Positions 1-9,242 are shown, counted from the stretch's first letter. The stretch is DNA of 64,000 nucleotides from Novosphingobium guangzhouense (GCF_002896965.1 NZ_LYMM01000001.1:310001-374000), one strand, 5' to 3'. Numbers and translations are program-made. Notes: a model not told the origin generated them from the letters alone.

Positions 1-630
1 GTGCCCGACCGTGCAGCCCAGATCAAGGATGCGCTTCGGCTTGAAGTCCGGCATGTTGCGCTTGAGGTAGTTCACCACCGAGCGCCCCATGTCGTCGTTG
101 AACGGGCCGGTGTAGCCCATCGAATAGAGGTACACACCACGGTCGTAGAGGACACCGAGTGACACCTCATCGGCGTCTTCCGGGCCGCCTGCATAACCGC
201 CGGGCATGCAGTGGATGTCGAGTGACGATACGTAGCGAGGAACCTCGAAGCCTTCGGGGATGCGTAGCTCGCCTTTGTTCTTCGCCGAATTCTCCGCCGC
301 CGCAGCCTTGAGGCTTTCTTCCTCGCGCTCGATGGAATCGATCACGCTGTCCCACAGCAATTCCTGGCTGATGCGGTTAGCGGCGGCATAGTGGCGGAAG
401 TAGTTATCCGGCACCATCGCCTTGCGGATGTCGTGGCGGTCAGCCGGAGCGCGCCCGGCTTCCTTCTCGAACCGCTGCGACGCACGACCCGAATAAATCG
501 GGTAGAGGCCGGGCAACAGGCCCTGCTGGATGAAGTGCTTGAAGCTCTTCGCGAACTCCTGGCGTGAAGCTTCTTCCGAGGTCGGGGTGGGCAGCATGCC
601 ATGGAGCTGCTGCTGGAAAGTGTTGAGCAT
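1..630 (-). CDS. Class I SAM-dependent methyltransferase, 3' end cut by window edge
   Basis: Only the first 210 residues are present because the gene runs off the left edge. The ATG at 630 has an AGGGA box about eight bases upstream. The last visible residues, ILDLGCTVGH, are motif I of a class I SAM-binding fold, preceded by an unusually long N-terminal region of about 200 residues. That region and motif I resemble the complete gene at 22811-23995 (shared [EV][VI]PRY, MPG-x-Y, LYDR and PDFKPKRILDLGC blocks), so the two are paralogues. It lies 95 bases downstream of the dehydrogenase at 726-1460 on the same strand and is probably co-transcribed with it. The methyl acceptor cannot be read from sequence. 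Confidence 0.85.
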   Translation of the reverse strand, partial: MLNTFQQQLHGMLPTPTSEEASRQEFAKSFKHFIQQGLLPGLYPIYSGRASQRFEKEAGRAPADRHDIRKAMVPDNYFRHYAAANRISQELLWDSVIDSIEREEESLKAAAAENSAKNKGELRIPEGFEVPRYVSSLDIHCMPGGYAGGPEDADEVSLGVLYDRGVYLYSMGYTGPFNDDMGRSVVNYLKRNMPDFKPKRILDLGCTVGH

Positions 631-725
631 CTGGGTATCCCTGAAGACGTATGCGTAAACTATAAGCGGGACCGGCGATCACGCACCTACGAAAGTGGAA
701 TCTCCACTCCTCGGAGAATGGGGGC

Positions 726-1460
726 TCACACCCACTTGCCTGAAGTGTACCCGCCATCGACCGGGATCGCGGCCCCGGTCACGAAGCTGGCTGCATCCGA
801 GATAAGGAAAGCGACCATTTGCGCAACCTCCACCGGCTTGCCTATCCGGCGCAGCGCATGGGCCTGAAGGTTCGCCTGCATCAGCGCCTCCAACCCGGCG
901 TCGGCAAGCGGAGCCGTCATCTGCGTCTCGATCAGACCCGGGCACACGCAGTTCACGCGAACGCCTGCGTCAGCTAGATCCACCGCCATGCAGCGTGTCA
1001 GATGGATCACTGCCGCCTTGCTGACCCCATAGGCCACACAGTCATTGCGGGCGACGAGGCCGAACGTCGAACCGATATTCACGATTGAACCACGCCCCCG
1101 CTCACGCATTGCGGGCAGCACCGCCCGGCAGCCCAGCGCCGTACCCCGCAGGTTCACGGCCATGATCCGGTCCCAGTCCTTGATCGCAATCTCGTCGATA
1201 GCGCCAAGGCCGCCGACGCCCGCACAGTTGACGAGCCCGTCGATGCCGACTTCCGCTTCCAGCTTCGCCACAAGCGCCGCCCATGCATCCGGATCAGCCA
1301 CATCCAGCGCCACCCCTGCGCCGCCCTGATCATGAAGGTCAGCGCGGATGACCACACGTCCCGCAGCCTCGATGATATCCGCCGCGGCCTTGCCGATCCC
1401 GGACGCTGCCCCCGTGACGAGTACGACACCTGCGCCGTCCGGCGCGGTAAGGTTTGCCAT
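726..1460 (-). CDS. Short-chain dehydrogenase/reductase (SDR)
   Basis: A 244-residue classical SDR, predicted to oxidise or reduce a carbonyl/alcohol with NAD(P). The cofactor motif TGAASGIG lies near residue 15, the NCAG variant of NNAG near residue 80, and the active-site YGVSK near residue 143. The C-terminal IPVDGGY is usual for the family. The frame is open upstream, but two adjacent ATGs (1463 and 1460) follow GGAGG at 1465-1469; the second has the better spacing and was chosen. The gene is divergent from the TonB receptor at 1740 and shares its control region, which contains the palindrome at 1531-1550. The methyltransferase gene follows. An acidic residue after the second strand (IRADLHD) suggests NAD(H), which is inference. 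Confidence 0.93.
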   Translation of the reverse strand: MANLTAPDGAGVVLVTGAASGIGKAAADIIEAAGRVVIRADLHDQGGAGVALDVADPDAWAALVAKLEAEVGIDGLVNCAGVGGLGAIDEIAIKDWDRIMAVNLRGTALGCRAVLPAMRERGRGSIVNIGSTFGLVARNDCVAYGVSKAAVIHLTRCMAVDLADAGVRVNCVCPGLIETQMTAPLADAGLEALMQANLQAHALRRIGKPVEVAQMVAFLISDAASFVTGAAIPVDGGYTSGKWV

Positions 1461-1463
1461 CAT

Positions 1464-1739
1464 GACCTCCACTGATTGTTGTGAAGTCAATGTGACGGCC
1501 ACCGGGCAGGGTGGCGCGTCGTGCAGCATTTTTTATCCGCACTGCGGATCATGCATGGGCCGATGCGTCCGAGTTATCATCCTGCGGACAGTTTGCGGCG
1601 CAGCATTGCGATAAAACCTTATCACCGACAGCTTCCTCTTGCCTGACGGTCGCCGACGCCCAGCTCGCCAAAAAAAGCGAACCGCGTCACCCAAGGCCAG
1701 GGTTCAGAACATATCACGCGCAAAGGTTCATTCGACACC
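1464..1739. promoter_or_regulatory. Divergent control region of SDR/methyltransferase and TonB receptor
   Basis: This 276-base non-coding stretch separates two divergent units. It holds the 20-bp palindrome-bearing site at 1531-1550 and a GATAAAA element at 1610-1616 followed by TTATC at 1619-1623. No convincing -35/-10 pair could be picked by eye. Short reading frames crossing it have no ribosome-binding site or recognisable product. Confidence 0.6.
1531..1550. promoter_or_regulatory. Candidate IclR-type operator (palindrome ATCCGCA-C-TGCGGAT)
   Basis: TTTTATCCGCACTGCGGATC contains a perfect 7-1-7 inverted repeat at 1535-1549. A closely matching site (17 of 20 bases) lies at 14868-14887 beside the IclR gene, which makes that regulator the first candidate to bind here. 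Binding is inferred, not shown. Confidence 0.55.
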
Positions 1740-3845
1740 ATGATGAAGGCTTTTTCCAAGGGGCTCCTGCTCGCGACCGCGATCGGCTCCTTCCCCGCCA
1801 TGGCAGCCGCGCAGGACGCGACCGCAGAGGCGAGCAGCGATGCGAACGGCTTCGGCGATATCGTCGTCACCTCGCAGCGCACCGAGCAGCGCCTGCAGGA
1901 TGTGCCGATCAGCGTCACCGCAATCACCGCTGACGAAATCCAGACCCGCCAGGTGAATGCCCCTACCGACGTTGCGCGTCTTGTTCCCAACCTCAAGCTC
2001 GATGGCGTGACCGGCGGCTCGGCCGGCCTCAAGGCCTACATCCGCGGCGGCGGTGGAACCGATGGCGGTTACGTGATGTCGGAGGCCGAAGTCGCTCTCT
2101 ACATCAACGACGTCTACAACGCCCGTATGCAGGGCGCGCTGATGGACTTTGCAGAAATCGAGCGCATCGAAGTCCTGCGCGGGCCCCAGGGCGTGCTCTA
2201 TGGCCGCAACGCGTCTGCTGGTGCGATCAACATCATCACCAAGCAGCCGTCGGACGAATTCACCGGCAACGTGCAGGCTGGCTACGGCACCTGGAACGAG
2301 CGCCGCCTCAAGGGCTACATCTCGGTTCCGCTAAGCGAGGACGGCAAGTGGGCCGCATCGTTCAACGGCATCGTGCGCGCGCGTGACGGTGGCCGCCAAT
2401 ACAATGCTACGCTCGACAAGAAAGTAGGCAAGGAAGACTTCAAGGGCGGCCAGTTCGACCTCGCCTACAAGGGCGACGTCGTGAAGGCTCGGTTGAACCT
2501 GTTCTACCTTGACCTGAACTCGGACGGTCAGTGGTCGGTCAACACAACCACCAACGACGAAGGCAAGATCGTTCCGCTTTCGGGCTCGTACCGCACCGTG
2601 CTGTCGCCGGTGGAATCCGACACCCGCGTCAAGCAGAAGGGTGGCTCGCTTCACCTTTCGGCTGATTATCCGGGCGGCACGCTGACTTCCATCACCGGCT
2701 ACTCCGAGATGGATGATTTCTGGATTCAGGACTTCTCCGGCGGCTATCCGGCCGAGGATCCGCAGGCACTGTTCGTGCGTAGCAGCGACTCTCAGCAGTG
2801 GCAGTTCAGCCAGGAAATCAACGCCGCGGGTTCGTTGGCTAACGGCTTCGTCGATTACGTCGTCGGTTTCTATTACTTCCACGAGAATGGCGATCAGATC
2901 GTCGACACTACGACGTTTGGCTTCCCTTCCCGCACCAACTTCCATGCGAAGACCGACGCCTGGGCGGGTTACGGCCAGCTGACCTTCAACGTCACCGACC
3001 AGCTCGCTCTGATTGCCGGTGGTCGCTACACGCTTGAGGACAAGTCGCTCAACGCCGACATTGGTGGCGATCCGGCCGTCAGCCGCGATCACTACAAGAA
3101 GTTCACCCCGAAGCTGGGCATCAACTTCAAGCCCAGCAACGATGTGCTGCTCTATGGCTCTTACAGTGTGGGCTTCAAGTCGGGTGGTTATAACGGCCTT
3201 GCTTCTACGGCTGACCAGCTGGCCGAAGCTTTCAAACCGCAGACCACTGACGCCTTCGAAGCTGGCATCAAAGCAGACCTCGGCAGCACCGTGCGGGTCG
3301 CGCTTTCGGGCTTCGTCAACAAGATCCAGAACCGTCAGGAATCGATCAACCTCGGTGATGGCGGCTTCCTGATCGAAAATTACGATATCACGATAAAGGG
3401 CCTTGAGGCCGAGATCGCCTGGAAGCCGATTTACGGCCTGCAAATTTGGGGTAACGGCGCTCTCAACGACGGCAAATACCGTAACGTGCCCACCGATGCC
3501 TCGCTCGCCGGAAATACGCCGCCGTTCCTGCCGGATTATCAGGCGACGATCGGCTTCGACTACAACTTCGACCTCGGATCGGGCAAGGTGAAGTTCGGCG
3601 CCGACGCCAACTTCCGCGACGCCTATTACTCCACGGCGGACAATGCCGCCATCGGCGCGGTCACCTCAACGCAGATCGTCAACGCCTATGTCGGCTACGA
3701 TGTAGGGCCATGGCAGTTCCAGGTCGCGGGCAAGAACCTGTTCAACCAGATCAACTGGCAGACCGGTTTCGGCTTCGACGTGGTCAACCCGCGCTTCATG
3801 ACCGATCCGCGGACGGTGCTGGCAACCGCTCGCTACAGCTTCTGA
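1740..3845 (+). CDS. TonB-dependent outer-membrane receptor
   Basis: A 701-residue receptor. Residues 1-24 form a signal peptide ending AMAAAQ; a TonB-box-like DIVVTSQR follows near residue 40, then a plug domain (VPISVTAI, then IEVLRGPQGVLYGRNASAGAINI near residues 145-170) and a beta-barrel ending ARYSF, the terminal Phe expected for barrel insertion. It is of the sphingomonad type used for catabolic substrates rather than a classical siderophore receptor. ATGs at 1740 and 1743 are both possible; the ribosome-binding site is weak. It is divergent from the SDR and is followed by a strong terminator at 3899-3935. The ligand is probably the compound handled by region A, which is inference from position. 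Confidence 0.93.
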   Translation: MMKAFSKGLLLATAIGSFPAMAAAQDATAEASSDANGFGDIVVTSQRTEQRLQDVPISVTAITADEIQTRQVNAPTDVARLVPNLKLDGVTGGSAGLKAYIRGGGGTDGGYVMSEAEVALYINDVYNARMQGALMDFAEIERIEVLRGPQGVLYGRNASAGAINIITKQPSDEFTGNVQAGYGTWNERRLKGYISVPLSEDGKWAASFNGIVRARDGGRQYNATLDKKVGKEDFKGGQFDLAYKGDVVKARLNLFYLDLNSDGQWSVNTTTNDEGKIVPLSGSYRTVLSPVESDTRVKQKGGSLHLSADYPGGTLTSITGYSEMDDFWIQDFSGGYPAEDPQALFVRSSDSQQWQFSQEINAAGSLANGFVDYVVGFYYFHENGDQIVDTTTFGFPSRTNFHAKTDAWAGYGQLTFNVTDQLALIAGGRYTLEDKSLNADIGGDPAVSRDHYKKFTPKLGINFKPSNDVLLYGSYSVGFKSGGYNGLASTADQLAEAFKPQTTDAFEAGIKADLGSTVRVALSGFVNKIQNRQESINLGDGGFLIENYDITIKGLEAEIAWKPIYGLQIWGNGALNDGKYRNVPTDASLAGNTPPFLPDYQATIGFDYNFDLGSGKVKFGADANFRDAYYSTADNAAIGAVTSTQIVNAYVGYDVGPWQFQVAGKNLFNQINWQTGFGFDVVNPRFMTDPRTVLATARYSF

Positions 3846-3856
3846 ACTCTCCCGGA

Positions 3857-3935
3857 CCGGGTGTCAGCAATGACACCCGGCCCACCCTCACCCTAAAAGG
3901 CCCGGCAGGACAAAGTCCTACCGGGCCTTCTTTTT
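3857..3935 (+). terminator. Two consecutive hairpins after the TonB receptor; second is intrinsic terminator
   Basis: The first hairpin (3857-3880) is a perfect 10-bp stem with a GCAA loop and no T-tract. The second (3899-3927) pairs GGCCCGGCAGGAC with GTCCTACCGGGCC around AAA, one mismatch, and is followed by TTC and a run of seven T. The second fits a Rho-independent terminator. Confidence 0.85.
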
Positions 3936-3980
3936 TTGTCCGTCTCCCTCCCCGAGCAGGCTCGGGGAGGGGATATAGGC

Positions 3981-5483
3981 TTAGACCACCGCGCAGATGG
4001 TTTTCGTCTCAAGGTAGTTTTCCAACGCCTCACGCCCGCTGTCGCGACCATAGCCGGATTGCTTCACGCCGCCGATCGGAAGGCTGGCATCGTACATCGA
4101 GTGGCAGTTGATCCAAACCGTACCCGCCTTGATCCGTGACGACAGGCGGTGCGCGTGCGACAGCGATTCCGTCCAGACGCTTGCCGCAAGACCGTAGACG
4201 CTGTCATTGGCCATCGCGACGACTTCTTCCACGTCATGGAATTTTTGCACGGCAAGGACCGGGCCAAACACTTCCTCGCGCACGATCTCCATGTCGGCAG
4301 TTACGTCTGCCACCACGGTCGGGGTGATGAATGTGCCTGCCGGGCCAAGACGCTCACCGCCCGCGACGATCGCAGCGCCTTCGCTGCGCGCACCGGCAAT
4401 GAAGCCGCTGACGCGTTCAGCCTGACGCGCATTGACCAGAGGCCCCATCTGGGTCGCCGGGTCAAGGCCGTGGCCAAGCTTGAGGCCGCCGGCGTAAGCG
4501 GCAAGTCCCTCGACCACCTGGTCATAGACCGAAGCGTGGACGTAGGAACGCGAACCCGCCACGCAGACCTGCCCGGCGTTGAAGAAGATCGCATTCGCTG
4601 CGCCAGGAATCGCAAGGTTCAGGTCCGCATCGCCCATTATCACGACCGGCGACTTGCCGCCCAGTTCAAGGCTAACGCGCTTGAGGTTGCCCTTTGATGC
4701 ATCCAGAATCGCGCGGCCCGTGGCAGTGCTGCCGGTGAAGGCGACCTTGTCGACATCGTGATGCGCCGCCAGCGCCGCGCCCGAGATCGCACCACGACCG
4801 GTGATGACGTTGAACACGCCGTCCGGAAGGCCGGCTTCCTGGATCAGCTCGCCCAGACGGATTGCCGAAAGCGAGGTATCCTCGGCAGGCTTGAGCACCA
4901 CCGCACAGCCTGCCGCGAAGGCCGGAGCCAGCTTCATAGCCGTCAACACCAGCGGAGAATTCCACGGCACGATCGCCGCGACTACGCCTACGGCCTCGCG
5001 GACGGTCCATGCGCGCATTTCCTTGCCCTGAGGCTGATAGGTGATCGACGGCGTGATGGTCTGTCCCTCGATCGCCATCGCCTGACCCGCAAAGAACCGG
5101 AACTGGCCGACCGCGCCCGGAATCTCCGCCCAACGTGCGACATAGAGCGGCTTGCCCTGATCTAGCGCTTCCAGTTCAGACAGCTCATCGATGTTCGCTT
5201 CGATGAGGTCGGCTATCTTCCAAAGGATGCGCGCGCGTTCGGCCGGGGGCGTGGCCGCCCAGGCGCCTTGCGCCTTGCGCGCGGCAGCGACAGCGGCGTC
5301 CACATCGGCCGCGCTGGCATCAGGGATCGTGCCGATGATCTTTCCGCTGGCCGGGTCGAGCGTCTCGACGACGGCACCGTCCGCGGCGTCAACCCACTGC
5401 CCGCCGATCAGCATGCGGGCGGCGCGCGGTGCGTCGAACATCGCGGAAACGGCGGAACTCTGAGGCTTGGGATCAAGTAACAT
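3981..5483 (-). CDS. NAD(P)-dependent aldehyde dehydrogenase
   Basis: A 500-residue protein of normal length for the ALDH superfamily, oxidising an aldehyde to its acid. It shows PWNSP, the FTGSTATGR cofactor-binding motif, the catalytic Glu in LELGGKSP (near residue 270), the catalytic Cys in GQVCVAGSR (near residue 303) and EEVFGPV. The frame is open to 5543, but the ATG at 5483 (MLLDPKPQ) has a GGA box six bases upstream and gives the usual family N-terminus. It is nearest to the phenylacetaldehyde/betaine-aldehyde type. It faces the FAD monooxygenase across a 334-base control region, suggesting that hydroxylation and aldehyde oxidation are expressed together. Confidence 0.93.
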   Translation of the reverse strand: MLLDPKPQSSAVSAMFDAPRAARMLIGGQWVDAADGAVVETLDPASGKIIGTIPDASAADVDAAVAAARKAQGAWAATPPAERARILWKIADLIEANIDELSELEALDQGKPLYVARWAEIPGAVGQFRFFAGQAMAIEGQTITPSITYQPQGKEMRAWTVREAVGVVAAIVPWNSPLVLTAMKLAPAFAAGCAVVLKPAEDTSLSAIRLGELIQEAGLPDGVFNVITGRGAISGAALAAHHDVDKVAFTGSTATGRAILDASKGNLKRVSLELGGKSPVVIMGDADLNLAIPGAANAIFFNAGQVCVAGSRSYVHASVYDQVVEGLAAYAGGLKLGHGLDPATQMGPLVNARQAERVSGFIAGARSEGAAIVAGGERLGPAGTFITPTVVADVTADMEIVREEVFGPVLAVQKFHDVEEVVAMANDSVYGLAASVWTESLSHAHRLSSRIKAGTVWINCHSMYDASLPIGGVKQSGYGRDSGREALENYLETKTICAVV

Positions 5484-5817
5484 CGCTATTCCAATACTAA
5501 GGGCCGAAGTGGCCGAGGTTCCCTGTCCTGCGTTGTGCCACATGCCCCGGACCGGGAGGGGTGATCAAGGCCGAGTGATCGCAGCGCGAACATCGGCACA
5601 ATCACCGGATCACCTCCCGTCAAACTCGCCTATGCCGAAACAGGGCACCGCGCCTCTTGGGACCAGAATTCGCAAAAGTCGAAGGGCAGTCCGACAGGCG
5701 GCGCACAGTCCGACACGTCGTTTTCAGTTCACTGGGGGACGGTCCTGACGCAGTCGCGCAAGTCGCGGCAACGATTGGCGACCTTACCTGACAGGCATTT
5801 ACTCATCGGGGGACGCC
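5484..5817. promoter_or_regulatory. Divergent control region of aldehyde dehydrogenase and FAD monooxygenase
   Basis: No gene is seen in these 334 bases. They carry an inverted pair, GGGAGGGGTGATC at 5554-5566 and GATCACCTCCC at 5608-5618, and a direct pair CAGTCCGACA at 5687-5696 and 5706-5715, exactly 19 bp start to start. Such pairs suggest regulator sites, but the protein is unknown. Confidence 0.45.
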
Positions 5818-7023
5818 TTGCTGCTACCACTAGACAATTCACGCTCGCAAGTACTGGTCGCCGGCGGCGGCCCAGTGGGCATGGTGGCCGCTTATGCTCT
5901 GGCGCTGCAGGGGATTTCAGTCCGCGTTCTTGAGAGCACGGCGACCTGCCTTGAAGACATGCGCGCATCCACCCTGCACCCGCCGACGCTCGAAATGCTG
6001 GAACAGCTCGGGCTGCGGGAAACGTTGGAAGAACAAGGCCTGCGCGCACCGCTGTACCAGTACAGCAACCGCAACACTGGCCGCTCTTTCTCGCTCGACA
6101 TGAGCGAGATCGGCGACGTGACGCCTTATCCCTATCGCCTGCAGTGCGAACAGTGGAAGCTCACCCGCCTGATCGCCGCCAAGCTGGCCGAAATGCCCAA
6201 CGCCGAAGTGCTGTTTTCGCATCAGGTAGCGAACTGCGTGCAAGGCGCTAATGGCGTGCAGGTTTCGGTAGAGACGCCGTTCGACATCAAGCTGTTCCAC
6301 GCCGATTATCTGATCGGCGCCGACGGCGGCAATTCGACCGTGCGCAAGTGGCTGGGCATCGGTTTCGACGGTTTCACTTACGATGAAACCTTCCTGACCC
6401 TGTCGACTGCCTATCCGATCGAGGAGCACCTGCCCTGGATCAAGGAGGTCAACTACGTCAGCGGCGATCCCTTCTGGTGCGTTCTGCTGAAGGTTCCTGG
6501 CCTGTGGCGCGTTCTGGTGCCGCAGAAGTCGGGCGCTTCGGTTGCCGAGGTGACGAGCGATGCCGCCAAGGATGCGGTTTTCGCCGAACTTCTGGGAGTG
6601 AACACTCCTGTCCAGACAGAGCATCGTACCTGCTATCGCGTACACCAGCGCGTGGCGACGAGCTTCCGCCAGGGTCGGATCATGCTGGCTGGGGACTCCG
6701 CCCACCTCAACAACCCGCTGGGTGGCTTCGGCATGAATTCCGGCATCCATGATGCCATGAACCTGGTCGAAAAGCTGAGCCGCGTGATCCTCGAAGGGGC
6801 AGATGCGGAAAGCCAGCTGTCGCTCTACGATCGACAGCGACGGACTGTAACGCGCGACTTCGTGCAGGCGCAGACCATCGCCAACAAGGCCGCCGTAGAA
6901 GACAAGGTCGATGCTCGCGAGACGCATCTTGCCCACCTGGAAGCAGATGCCGATGCACGGCATGAGTATATCGTGCAGCAGGCAATGATCCGCAGTCTTG
7001 AAAAGGCCGCCGCGATCGTCTGA
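5818..7023 (+). CDS. FAD-dependent aromatic-ring-type monooxygenase (PHBH fold)
   Basis: A 401-residue flavoprotein hydroxylase. It has the FAD Rossmann motif GGGPVGM near residue 18, the DG motif GADGGNSTVRKWLG near residue 168 and the GD motif AGDSAHLNNPLGGFGMNSGIHDA near residue 292, the three marks of the p-hydroxybenzoate hydroxylase group. It is shorter than the MhpA/PheA forms of 550 or more residues and lacks their C-terminal thioredoxin-like domain. Translation starts at TTG 5818 after GGGGGA with a four-base spacer; no better start is in frame. It is monocistronic, with a strong terminator at 7050-7082. The likely reaction is NAD(P)H-dependent hydroxylation of a phenol-like substrate; the substrate is unknown. 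Confidence 0.9.
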   Translation: MLLPLDNSRSQVLVAGGGPVGMVAAYALALQGISVRVLESTATCLEDMRASTLHPPTLEMLEQLGLRETLEEQGLRAPLYQYSNRNTGRSFSLDMSEIGDVTPYPYRLQCEQWKLTRLIAAKLAEMPNAEVLFSHQVANCVQGANGVQVSVETPFDIKLFHADYLIGADGGNSTVRKWLGIGFDGFTYDETFLTLSTAYPIEEHLPWIKEVNYVSGDPFWCVLLKVPGLWRVLVPQKSGASVAEVTSDAAKDAVFAELLGVNTPVQTEHRTCYRVHQRVATSFRQGRIMLAGDSAHLNNPLGGFGMNSGIHDAMNLVEKLSRVILEGADAESQLSLYDRQRRTVTRDFVQAQTIANKAAVEDKVDARETHLAHLEADADARHEYIVQQAMIRSLEKAAAIV

Positions 7024-7049
7024 GCACTCGTTTTCGACAACAAACCAAC

Positions 7050-7082
7050 GGCCCCGGAGAGCGCAAGCTCTCCGGGGCCTTT
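7050..7082 (+). terminator. Intrinsic terminator with GCAA tetraloop
   Basis: A perfect 13-bp stem, GGCCCCGGAGAGC with GCTCTCCGGGGCC, closes a GCAA loop and is followed by TTTC. It ends the FAD monooxygenase unit. Confidence 0.85.
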
Positions 7083-7183
7083 CGCATATCGGTCCGCCCG
7101 CCAGTCGGATAGTCCGGGTAATCGGCCGGACATCGTAAGCGCAATCGATAAACTCCGGCTGTCCCTGATAAAGAAGGTTAGCC

Positions 7184-8206
7184 ATGATCCGCATCCCGTT
7201 GCTTGCCGCCACAGCCGCGATTTCGGCACTGAACCTTGTCCCGCCCCCCGCACAGGCACAGGCACAGGCACAGGCGGCTCCCGCGCAGGCAACGACTAAG
7301 GCCCTGCCCTACCTCACCATCGAGGATCTGCGCCGCACATACGCCGACGCCCAGAGCCGCTATGCCGTGATCGGCGGGCTCAAAATCCACTACAAGGATG
7401 ACGGACCGAGGAACGCCCCGGTCCTGTTTATGGTCCATGGTTCGGAAAGCAGCCTGCGCACCTGGGACCGGATCGCACTGGCGCTAAAGGGACGCTACCG
7501 TATCATCCGATACGATATTCCGGGCTATGGCCTGTCGGATGGCGCAACCGACGCCGCCGCCACGTCGATGCAGCCGACTGACATTCCGGTCGAACTGCTG
7601 ACGCGCCTTGGCGTCAGGAAGGTTACCTTCGTCGGCGTGTCGAGCGGGGGTACGATGGGCATGTATCTGGCTGCGCGCCGTCCCGATCTGGTGGAACGCC
7701 TGATCCTGTCGAACACACCTTCCGATCCGGTCGACACCAGTCACCTTGTCATGCCCAAGTCTTTCATAGACGCAACCGAGCGGGCGAAGCAGACCGGCTT
7801 TCGCGACCAGAACTTCTGGGATGAATTCCTCAGCTACTTCGCGGGTGATGCGTCGCGTATCTCTGCCCAGACCCGCAAGGAATACTACGATTTCTATCGT
7901 CGTACGCCGGAAAAGAACCTCATCGCCCTCGTTGCCCGGATCGGAGACGGCAAACAGGCCACTGTGGAGATGGCCAAGGTCCGCAAGCCGACGTTCCTGA
8001 TTTGGGGCGGCGCGGATCATCTTCTGCCGGAATCGGCCGCAAACGCAATCGCCCGCTACCTGAAAAACGCCCAGATTTCGCGCGTGATCATGCCCGACGT
8101 CGGCCATTATCCGCCGCTGGAAGTGCCCGAACGCTTCGCTCAGCTGATCGCCGCCTATGTCGAGGCGGGCACTCCCAATGTACCGGCGGAAGCAGCCGTA
8201 CCCTGA
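7184..8206 (+). CDS. Exported alpha/beta hydrolase (esterase-like)
   Basis: A 340-residue hydrolase with a signal peptide (residues 1-25) followed by an Ala-Gln run. HGSESS marks the oxyanion region, GVSSGG holds the nucleophile Ser near residue 152, GGADHLLP the acid near residue 277 and GHYPP the His near residue 306, so the triad is complete. The hexamer CACAGG is repeated four times at 7251-7274 and encodes the Ala-Gln run behind the signal peptide. It resembles the exported hydrolases at 24053 and 33973 (shared HGS-x(5)-W and RYR[VI][IV]R[FY]D blocks), suggesting gene duplication. Probable periplasmic ester cleavage; substrate unknown. A GATAAAC element lies about 35 bases upstream of the start. 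Confidence 0.88.
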   Translation: MIRIPLLAATAAISALNLVPPPAQAQAQAQAAPAQATTKALPYLTIEDLRRTYADAQSRYAVIGGLKIHYKDDGPRNAPVLFMVHGSESSLRTWDRIALALKGRYRIIRYDIPGYGLSDGATDAAATSMQPTDIPVELLTRLGVRKVTFVGVSSGGTMGMYLAARRPDLVERLILSNTPSDPVDTSHLVMPKSFIDATERAKQTGFRDQNFWDEFLSYFAGDASRISAQTRKEYYDFYRRTPEKNLIALVARIGDGKQATVEMAKVRKPTFLIWGGADHLLPESAANAIARYLKNAQISRVIMPDVGHYPPLEVPERFAQLIAAYVEAGTPNVPAEAAVP

Positions 8207-8217
8207 AGACAAAGCCC

Positions 8218-8240
8218 GCGTCCGGCTACTTGCCGGACGC
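8218..8240. terminator. Hairpin shared by convergent genes
   Basis: GCGTCCGGC and GCCGGACGC form a perfect 9-bp stem around TACTT between and partly inside the convergent ends at 8206 and 8226. It probably serves both directions; there is no clear T-tract on the plus strand. Confidence 0.5.
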
Positions 8241-9242
8241 AAATCCCTCGCCGGCGATCCACCAGCGGAATTTCTCAAGCCAGTGGTCGGCCGTACCACC
8301 TGTCTGCTTCATGCCGAAACCATGCCCGCCACGTTCATATAGATGCGTCTCCGGGCGATAGCCGCTGGCGAAAAGCGCATCGTAGAAGGGGCGAAAGCCA
8401 TATCCCACCGCCATGTCGTCCTGCGCCATCGCAAGGAACAAGGGCGGCAGACGGCCGGGGGCAGGTTGAGGTGCCGGACGCAGCCACGGCTCGCTCGGCG
8501 TGCCTTCAGGGTAAGGCAGGTTCGCAGGCGGCAGCTGCGGTAGCTTCGCGCCGAAAGGCATACCATAGATCAGCCCCGCGAAGTTGGGCCGCGCCGCCTG
8601 CGGGGCCAGCGCCATCATCCCTGCCACATGACCCCCGGCTGAAAAGCCGACTACGCCGATCCGCGCGGGATCGATGCCGTAGTCCCTGGCCCGCGCGCGC
8701 AACAGGCGGAGGGTTTCCAGCCCGTCGGCCACGCCCGGATCACCGCCGACGCCCGCCGGGATAGTCTTGTTGACGCGCGCGCGCATGGCGTCATTCGTTT
8801 CGCCCGGCAGAGTCTGGATCAGGCGATACTTGAGCACAAAAGCAGCGATGCCGTGCCCGGCCAGCCATTCCGCCACTCGCGTACCCTCATGCTGAATGGC
8901 GAGCAGGCGAAATCCACCGCCCGGCGCAATGATGACTGCTGCACCGGTTGCTGTTCCGGCAGGCGGCAGAAAAGCCTGATAGGACGGAACGGTTACGTTC
9001 CACAGCGTTTCCCCGCTTTCCCCGCTATCGCGCAGTTCCTCTGAGACCGCGGCGCCTACCTTGCCCGGCCAGCCCTTGATCTCGGGCGCCCCATTCGGCC
9101 AGACTGCGACGGGCTCCCGAACTTCCACTCCATCAGAGCGCTCACCCGCAGGCGAAGCCCCAAGGGTGGACAAGGCGGCAGAGGCCGAAATCGGCGACAT
9201 CGCCATTACCGCAAGCATTAAGGCGCAAAGAGAACGACGCAC
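8226..9242 (-). CDS. Exported acetylxylan-esterase/BD-FAE-like hydrolase
   Basis: A 338-residue alpha/beta hydrolase with a signal peptide ending ISASAA. IIAPGGGF is the HGGG-like oxyanion region, GFSAGGH carries the nucleophile near residue 200, AQDD the acid near residue 274 and GGHGFG the His near residue 306. This order matches the bifunctional feruloyl/acetyl esterase group. The TTG at 9248 is too close to GGGGAGA; the GTG at 9242 has a seven-base spacer and was preferred. A GATAAAA element at 9325-9331 lies upstream. Substrate not known; deacylation of an acetylated or feruloylated compound is inference. Confidence 0.87.
   Translation of the reverse strand: MRRSLCALMLAVMAMSPISASAALSTLGASPAGERSDGVEVREPVAVWPNGAPEIKGWPGKVGAAVSEELRDSGESGETLWNVTVPSYQAFLPPAGTATGAAVIIAPGGGFRLLAIQHEGTRVAEWLAGHGIAAFVLKYRLIQTLPGETNDAMRARVNKTIPAGVGGDPGVADGLETLRLLRARARDYGIDPARIGVVGFSAGGHVAGMMALAPQAARPNFAGLIYGMPFGAKLPQLPPANLPYPEGTPSEPWLRPAPQPAPGRLPPLFLAMAQDDMAVGYGFRPFYDALFASGYRPETHLYERGGHGFGMKQTGGTADHWLEKFRWWIAGEGFASGK

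Noticed and set aside
2331..3443. A 370-residue minus-strand frame inside the first TonB receptor
   Set aside because: Antisense to a clear receptor gene, without ribosome-binding site or recognisable motif.
7251..7274. Short tandem repeats as a possible CRISPR remnant
   Set aside because: Six-base units without spacers inside a coding region; there is no CRISPR array or cas gene in the window.
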